64,000 nt of DNA from Thiohalocapsa sp. (GTDB lineage: Bacteria; Pseudomonadota; Gammaproteobacteria; Chromatiales; Chromatiaceae). Location of the stretch: NCBI GenBank assembly GCA_028277725.1, contig JANQFX010000027.1:1-64000 (forward strand), given 5' to 3'. Numbering within the stretch: the stretch's first letter is position 1; the number at the start of each line of letters is the position of its first letter. The translations under genes and the position numbers were made by a program. Positions 60,146 to 64,000 of this stretch are shown here, in pieces. The notes below the pieces were generated by a model, which made no database searches, was not told the origin of the DNA, and saw only the letters and a list, made by a program, of their open reading frames with translations.

Positions 60146-63100
60146 CTAGGCGGCCAACCGGACCACGTTGACCCCACCCGGCAACACGTCCCCGGCGAGC
60201 GCCGCCAAATGCTCGTGATGGGTCAGAAACAGCACCTGGGTGCGGCGCGACAGGTGCGCCAGGGCAGCTAGGCCGGCCGCGGCGCGGCGGTCGTCCCAGT
60301 TGATGAATAGGTCGTCGGCGATGAAGGGCATGGGGCTCGCCTGCTGCAAATGCAGTTCCATGGCGGCGAGGCGCAGAGCCAGGTAGAGCTGATCGCGGCT
60401 GCCGTCGCTGAGTCCGTCGATGCCGACCCGCTCGCCGTCCGGCCGTCGACCGTGCAGCGTCGGGGCCTCGCCCTCGTAGTCCACCACCAGCCGCTCGAAG
60501 GAACCCAGGGTCAGGTCGGCAAAGATCTCGCCGGCTCGCGCCAGCATGGGGCCTTGGCGCTGTTCCCGGTAGCGCTCGATGGCCCACCGCAAGAGCCGCG
60601 CGGCGGTATAGGTGCGAAGGTAGCGCTCCACCGCGTTGCCCATGCGCGCCAAGGCCTCTTGGCGGCGCGCCTCGGCGCGGGCGGCGTCGTCTTGACCCGC
60701 GATGCGGTCGAGTTCCGCCTGGGCCTTGGTCGACGCGGCGGCGTTCTCCCGCTGCTGCGCCATCAGGGCGCTCAAGTCTTGCTGCAGGATCTCGAGTTGA
60801 CCGGGGATGGCGCCCGAATCCAGTTCGGCAAGCTCGGCCTCCAATCGATCCCGCGGGATGCCGTCCGCGGCTTGCGCGAGATTGGTCTTGAGTTGCTCGA
60901 TGTCGTGGGCGAGGGTCCGCGCGTTGTCGGACCGCCGGATGGCCTCGCGCAAGGCGTCGTTGTCGTCGGCACCCGCCTGCGCCAGCAACGGCTGCAATTC
61001 CGCCTTGGCCTGCGCCTGCGCGCGGGCCTCGCGCTCCGCCTCCCGGCGTGCCGCGTCGATCTCGCCGCTGAGGCGTTCGCGATCGCGTGCGTCGCGCTGC
61101 GCCTGTGCCAGGCGCTCGTTCAGGACGCGGGCGATGTCCGCGGGCGGGCCGTCGGACAGGCCTGGATCCAGGTCCGCGGCAAGGGCGAGGGCCGCATCCG
61201 CAAACCGTTGCAGATCGCGTTCCATGGGCCGGATGCGGGCATTCATGAGTTCTTGGCGCTTGGCCAGGTGCTGATCCATGTCGGACAGCGTGGCGAGGGC
61301 CTGTTCCGCCGCCTCGATGCCGGTTTCCGCGGGCAGGTTCAGCGCGCCGAGGCAGTTCCGCCAGTCTTCTTGCCAGCGCGCCAGCCGCTCGGCGGCCTGA
61401 TTCAGCGCATCCTCCAGAGTCGCCAGCAGCGCCGCGGCATTGTCCCGTTCCTCGCGCAAGGAATCGCCCCAGGTTCGGACCCGGCTGGCCTGCTCCGTCA
61501 AATCGGCAGCCTGCCGCACAATTGCGTTGAGATCCGCGCCAGAGGGTGCCGCCGACGGCAGCGCCTTGGAGAGCTTCGCGCCGGCATCTGCGACCCGACG
61601 CCGCAGGCCCTCCAGCTCCGCCCTAGCATCCGCCAGGTGCTCGTCGGCGCTGAGGACTTGCTCGCGTGCAGTGCACCAGGAGCCCATCTGCTCCAGGGTC
61701 ATGTCGGACAGGCCCAGTGCCTGCATCCGTGCGGCCCAGTGCGACTGGGCGTCGGCAAGCGCTTTATCCACGCCGTCCGCATGGTCGCGGGCCGCACCGA
61801 GGCGCAGACGCAGGCGCTCCAGCTCCTGTTGCTTCGACTGGAGGGCGGCGGCTTCTTCCGCCGTGTCGTGGCGGCGGTCTGCCAAGCGGTCGGACTCGCC
61901 GAGCAGGTGCTCATAGGGGTCGGCGGCATGCTCCAGCGTTTGCGCGCCCGCCCGAATCTGTTGCCAAAGGCCGTCGCGCGCCTGCCGGGCCGCGAGTAGC
62001 TCCTGCAACGAAACGGGCTGGTGTGCCGCCTGGTACTGCTGGACCGCCAGCGCAAGCTCGGCAATGCGCGCCTCATGCTCGCGGATGTCCTGCCGCTGGC
62101 GCTCGGCTTCGCCTGTCAGCCTGTCAAGGGTTTGCCTGAGCGAGTCCAGCTCCGCGCTCGTCGGCGGCTGCAAGCCCCGCAGTTGTCTTGGATCTTTCCG
62201 CCACGGGCCGAGTCCGTCGATGGCACGGGCCAAGGCGCGCTCGGCTCGGGTCGCGGCCTCCGCCAGCCGCTTCTCCTGGGCGTTCGCATCGCCGAGGGCT
62301 CGGGCCTCCGCCAGCGCCGCGGCCAAGCCGTCGGGCAGCTCGGCGGCGGGGAGTCCGGACAGCCGCTGCTCGATGCGCCTGAGTTCCTGCGCCTTGGCGT
62401 CTCTGGCCTCGCGGGCGCTTCGCAGGGTTTGGGCGCACTTGTCGTGGTCGCGGATCAGGGCGGCGGCGTTGTCGCGCAGCACCCCCGACGGCAGACTTGC
62501 AGCCAGGGTTTGCTCGTCCGACACCGACCAACCGAGGCGCCTCGTCAGGCCTTCCAGCGTCTTCCAATGCGCCCTCGCCTCTTCGCGGCGTTTGTCCACA
62601 TCGGCGGCGTGATGGCGCACCTGCTCGCGCCCGGCCGCCAGGGCTTGGATGTCCTGCTCGCGGGACAGCAAGGCTGCGTCGATGCGGATGGCGTCCCGGG
62701 CCTCGGTCTTATCCATCGCCTGCTTCTCGAGTAGCCGACGGGCGCTGGCCGCGAGGGCATCCATCCGCTCGGCCTCTTGCAGCCGGTTCGCGGCCTCCTC
62801 GGGCAGCAAGCGCACCCGCCCCAAGGCGTTCATGGCTGCTTCCTGCTCGCGCAGTCGCTGCAAGACCGGCGCCGTCCGCCGCGCCCGCTCCAGCCGCGAG
62901 CGCCGCTGGGCCAGCTCCTCGGCGCGGGCGTGCAGTGCATCCGCCTCTTGGCGAAGCTGCTCGACGGCCTGGTGGGCCTCGGTCCACACCTTGGTGTGGA
63001 CGGTGCTCGCCTTTAGCGCCGCCTTGGCCTCGTCCAGCTCCGCCGCGGCGATGTAGTACTCGCGATCGGACGACTTGCGCCGCGCCCAGAGCTTGTCGGC

Positions 63101-63601
63101 CTCGGCCTCCAGCGCGTCGCGCAGGTTGCCGAAACCCTCGATGCCGGCGGAGGCCTGGAACAGGATCTGGCCCAGGTCGCTGCCGGCGTCCAGGATGTCC
63201 TGCCCGCCCTGCACCAAACGGTCGTGGTCGAGGCCGAACATCTGCTCGAAAAAGCCCCGCTCCCTGTCGCCGGTGAAGGGCACCAAGGCCGCATCGGGCA
63301 ACACCCCGTCTTCAGGATCGCGCAGCGTCCGCACCCGACCTTTAACGCGTTGGAAATCCAGCACCTCGCCATCCTGCTCCAGCAGCGCCCCGAGACGCAT
63401 TTCGGAGTAGGCATGGCGGAAGTTGTAGCGGGATCTGGTCTCGATGCCGAACAATAGGTCCAGTACGGCATTGCGCAGGGTGGATTTGCCCGCCTCGTTG
63501 GGGCCGACCAAGACGTGTAGGTCCTGCTCCGAGCGCGGCAGCGCCAAGGGCTTGCCGGTGAAATGCCCGTAGCGGGTGAGATCGAGCCGTGCGATGCGCA
63601 T
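60146..63601 (-). CDS. SMC-like AAA ATPase, YhaN family
   Basis: A 1151-residue Rad50/SbcC-like protein. The N-terminus has RIARLDLTRYGHFTGKPLAL and Walker A VLVGPNEAGKSTLRNAVLDL. About 800 residues of Ala/Arg/Gln-rich coiled coil follow. The C-terminus has the ABC signature GLSDGSRDQLYLALRLAAME and the Walker B-like PMPFIADDLFINWDDRRA. This matches the YhaN family (AAA_27), partner of the YhaO nuclease encoded upstream. Together they resemble an SbcCD/Mre11-Rad50 pair for DNA end processing. Gene intact. Confidence 0.92.
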   Translation of the reverse strand: MRIARLDLTRYGHFTGKPLALPRSEQDLHVLVGPNEAGKSTLRNAVLDLLFGIETRSRYNFRHAYSEMRLGALLEQDGEVLDFQRVKGRVRTLRDPEDGVLPDAALVPFTGDRERGFFEQMFGLDHDRLVQGGQDILDAGSDLGQILFQASAGIEGFGNLRDALEAEADKLWARRKSSDREYYIAAAELDEAKAALKASTVHTKVWTEAHQAVEQLRQEADALHARAEELAQRRSRLERARRTAPVLQRLREQEAAMNALGRVRLLPEEAANRLQEAERMDALAASARRLLEKQAMDKTEARDAIRIDAALLSREQDIQALAAGREQVRHHAADVDKRREEARAHWKTLEGLTRRLGWSVSDEQTLAASLPSGVLRDNAAALIRDHDKCAQTLRSAREARDAKAQELRRIEQRLSGLPAAELPDGLAAALAEARALGDANAQEKRLAEAATRAERALARAIDGLGPWRKDPRQLRGLQPPTSAELDSLRQTLDRLTGEAERQRQDIREHEARIAELALAVQQYQAAHQPVSLQELLAARQARDGLWQQIRAGAQTLEHAADPYEHLLGESDRLADRRHDTAEEAAALQSKQQELERLRLRLGAARDHADGVDKALADAQSHWAARMQALGLSDMTLEQMGSWCTAREQVLSADEHLADARAELEGLRRRVADAGAKLSKALPSAAPSGADLNAIVRQAADLTEQASRVRTWGDSLREERDNAAALLATLEDALNQAAERLARWQEDWRNCLGALNLPAETGIEAAEQALATLSDMDQHLAKRQELMNARIRPMERDLQRFADAALALAADLDPGLSDGPPADIARVLNERLAQAQRDARDRERLSGEIDAARREAEREARAQAQAKAELQPLLAQAGADDNDALREAIRRSDNARTLAHDIEQLKTNLAQAADGIPRDRLEAELAELDSGAIPGQLEILQQDLSALMAQQRENAAASTKAQAELDRIAGQDDAARAEARRQEALARMGNAVERYLRTYTAARLLRWAIERYREQRQGPMLARAGEIFADLTLGSFERLVVDYEGEAPTLHGRRPDGERVGIDGLSDGSRDQLYLALRLAAMELHLQQASPMPFIADDLFINWDDRRAAAGLAALAHLSRRTQVLFLTHHEHLAALAGDVLPGGVNVVRLAA

Positions 63602-63610
63602 GCCGCTGCC

Positions 63611-64000
63611 TCAGTCCTTGGTCGCGAGTCGGGCGATGAGGCTGGGGGCGACCTCGCGGATCAAGTCGCCCAGCTCGCCGTCGCGGATGCGGTTCAGCTC
63701 CGGGAGGGTCTGCGCCAACTCCCGCGGCGCCTTGTCCAGCAGCGGGCGCAGCGCGCCGGTCATGTCCGCGACCAGTTCCGCATCGTCCGGGGCTGCGTCC
63801 AGCAGGGTCGCGAGCTCGCCCAAAGCGTCGGCGCGGGCGCGCAGGACCTCGCCGGTCTGCGGCGGAGCGGTGTCCACCCGCACCTTCTCCACCCAAAGCC
63901 GATCCTGGCCGATGGCAGCAGCCTGAGACAGGACCTCTGCGCGCAGCTGTGCCTCGCGGCCGAACAGCTCGCCGTGGGCCTGTGTCCGTCCGTGCAGCCG
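63611..64000 (-). CDS. YhaO-like DNA repair exonuclease, C-terminal part (runs off the window)
   Basis: The last 129 residues or so of a protein whose start lies beyond 64000. The visible part (GRTQAHGELFGREAQLRAEV, VDTAPPQTGEVLRARADALG, REVAPSLIARLATKD) is a C-terminal capping region without the metallophosphoesterase motifs, which should be upstream. Position nine bases before the YhaN gene supports YhaO (SbcD/Mre11-like). The assignment rests mainly on context. Confidence 0.75.
   Translation of the reverse strand, partial: RLHGRTQAHGELFGREAQLRAEVLSQAAAIGQDRLWVEKVRVDTAPPQTGEVLRARADALGELATLLDAAPDDAELVADMTGALRPLLDKAPRELAQTLPELNRIRDGELGDLIREVAPSLIARLATKD

Overview
The window is GC-rich, densely coded bacterial DNA with all the marks of a gammaproteobacterial purple sulfur bacterium (Chromatiaceae-like; genus not resolvable from sequence alone). 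The pointers are a secreted Gly/Tyr-rich sulfur-globule-type protein (47.3 kb), a CruF-like carotenoid hydratase (28.0 kb), an oxygen-type cobalamin pathway that uses a CobZ-like flavoprotein instead of CobG, a B12-photoreceptor-like protein, and RAYT and hexamer repeats common in this group.

Layout. 0.1-1.1 kb: a RAYT (REP-associated transposase) abutting a cut-off reading frame. 1.3-9.3 kb: cobalamin ring synthesis, cobL(-), cobH-cobI-cobJ(+), cobK and a split cobZ pair(-), cobM(+). 9.4-15.2 kb: serB, metA with an upstream P-loop ATPase, an IS3 transposase scrap, and an ArsP-like permease with a thioredoxin-fold partner. 15.4-25.2 kb: Tat-exported PhoX phosphatase with a PEP-CTERM-like secreted protein, a PspA-like/membrane-protein pair, an MsbA-like exporter, YdcH-like and Skp-like proteins, DUF2058. 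25.3-36.4 kb: hybrid histidine kinase, a 241-bp MITE-like element, a cruF-like gene with a LolD/FtsX-type ABC set and a periplasmic LolA-like protein, a PQQ-type sugar dehydrogenase, an AraC fragment, and a diguanylate cyclase translationally overlapped with a B12-binding sensor. 36.6-47.0 kb: beta-carbonic anhydrase, ABC1/UbiB kinase, ksgA, lon, SNF2 helicase and a partner. 47.2-51.7 kb: sulfur globule protein, His-tailed MFS exporter, and the CbiMQO cobalt/nickel importer, which can feed the cobalamin genes.

From about 51.8 to 60.1 kb the character changes: a 15-bp minisatellite, a tRNA 3'-end remnant, a nuclease fragment, a frameshifted PLD-like gene, lower-GC genes of unknown function including a soluble/membrane two-gene module and a coiled-coil/GIY-YIG pair, a methyltransferase, a toxin-antitoxin locus broken by a 168-bp duplication, an intact HigBA-like locus and another truncated gene. 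This looks like an eroded integrated island. At 60.1 kb ordinary sequence resumes with a YhaN-like SMC ATPase and the end of a YhaO-like nuclease.

The most interesting candidates are the B12-sensor/diguanylate-cyclase pair (it carries the W-x9-EH signature of CarH-type light sensors), the carotenoid/ABC/LolA-like cluster, the MITE family with 19-bp perfect ends, and the unknown two-gene module at 53.7-55.2 kb.
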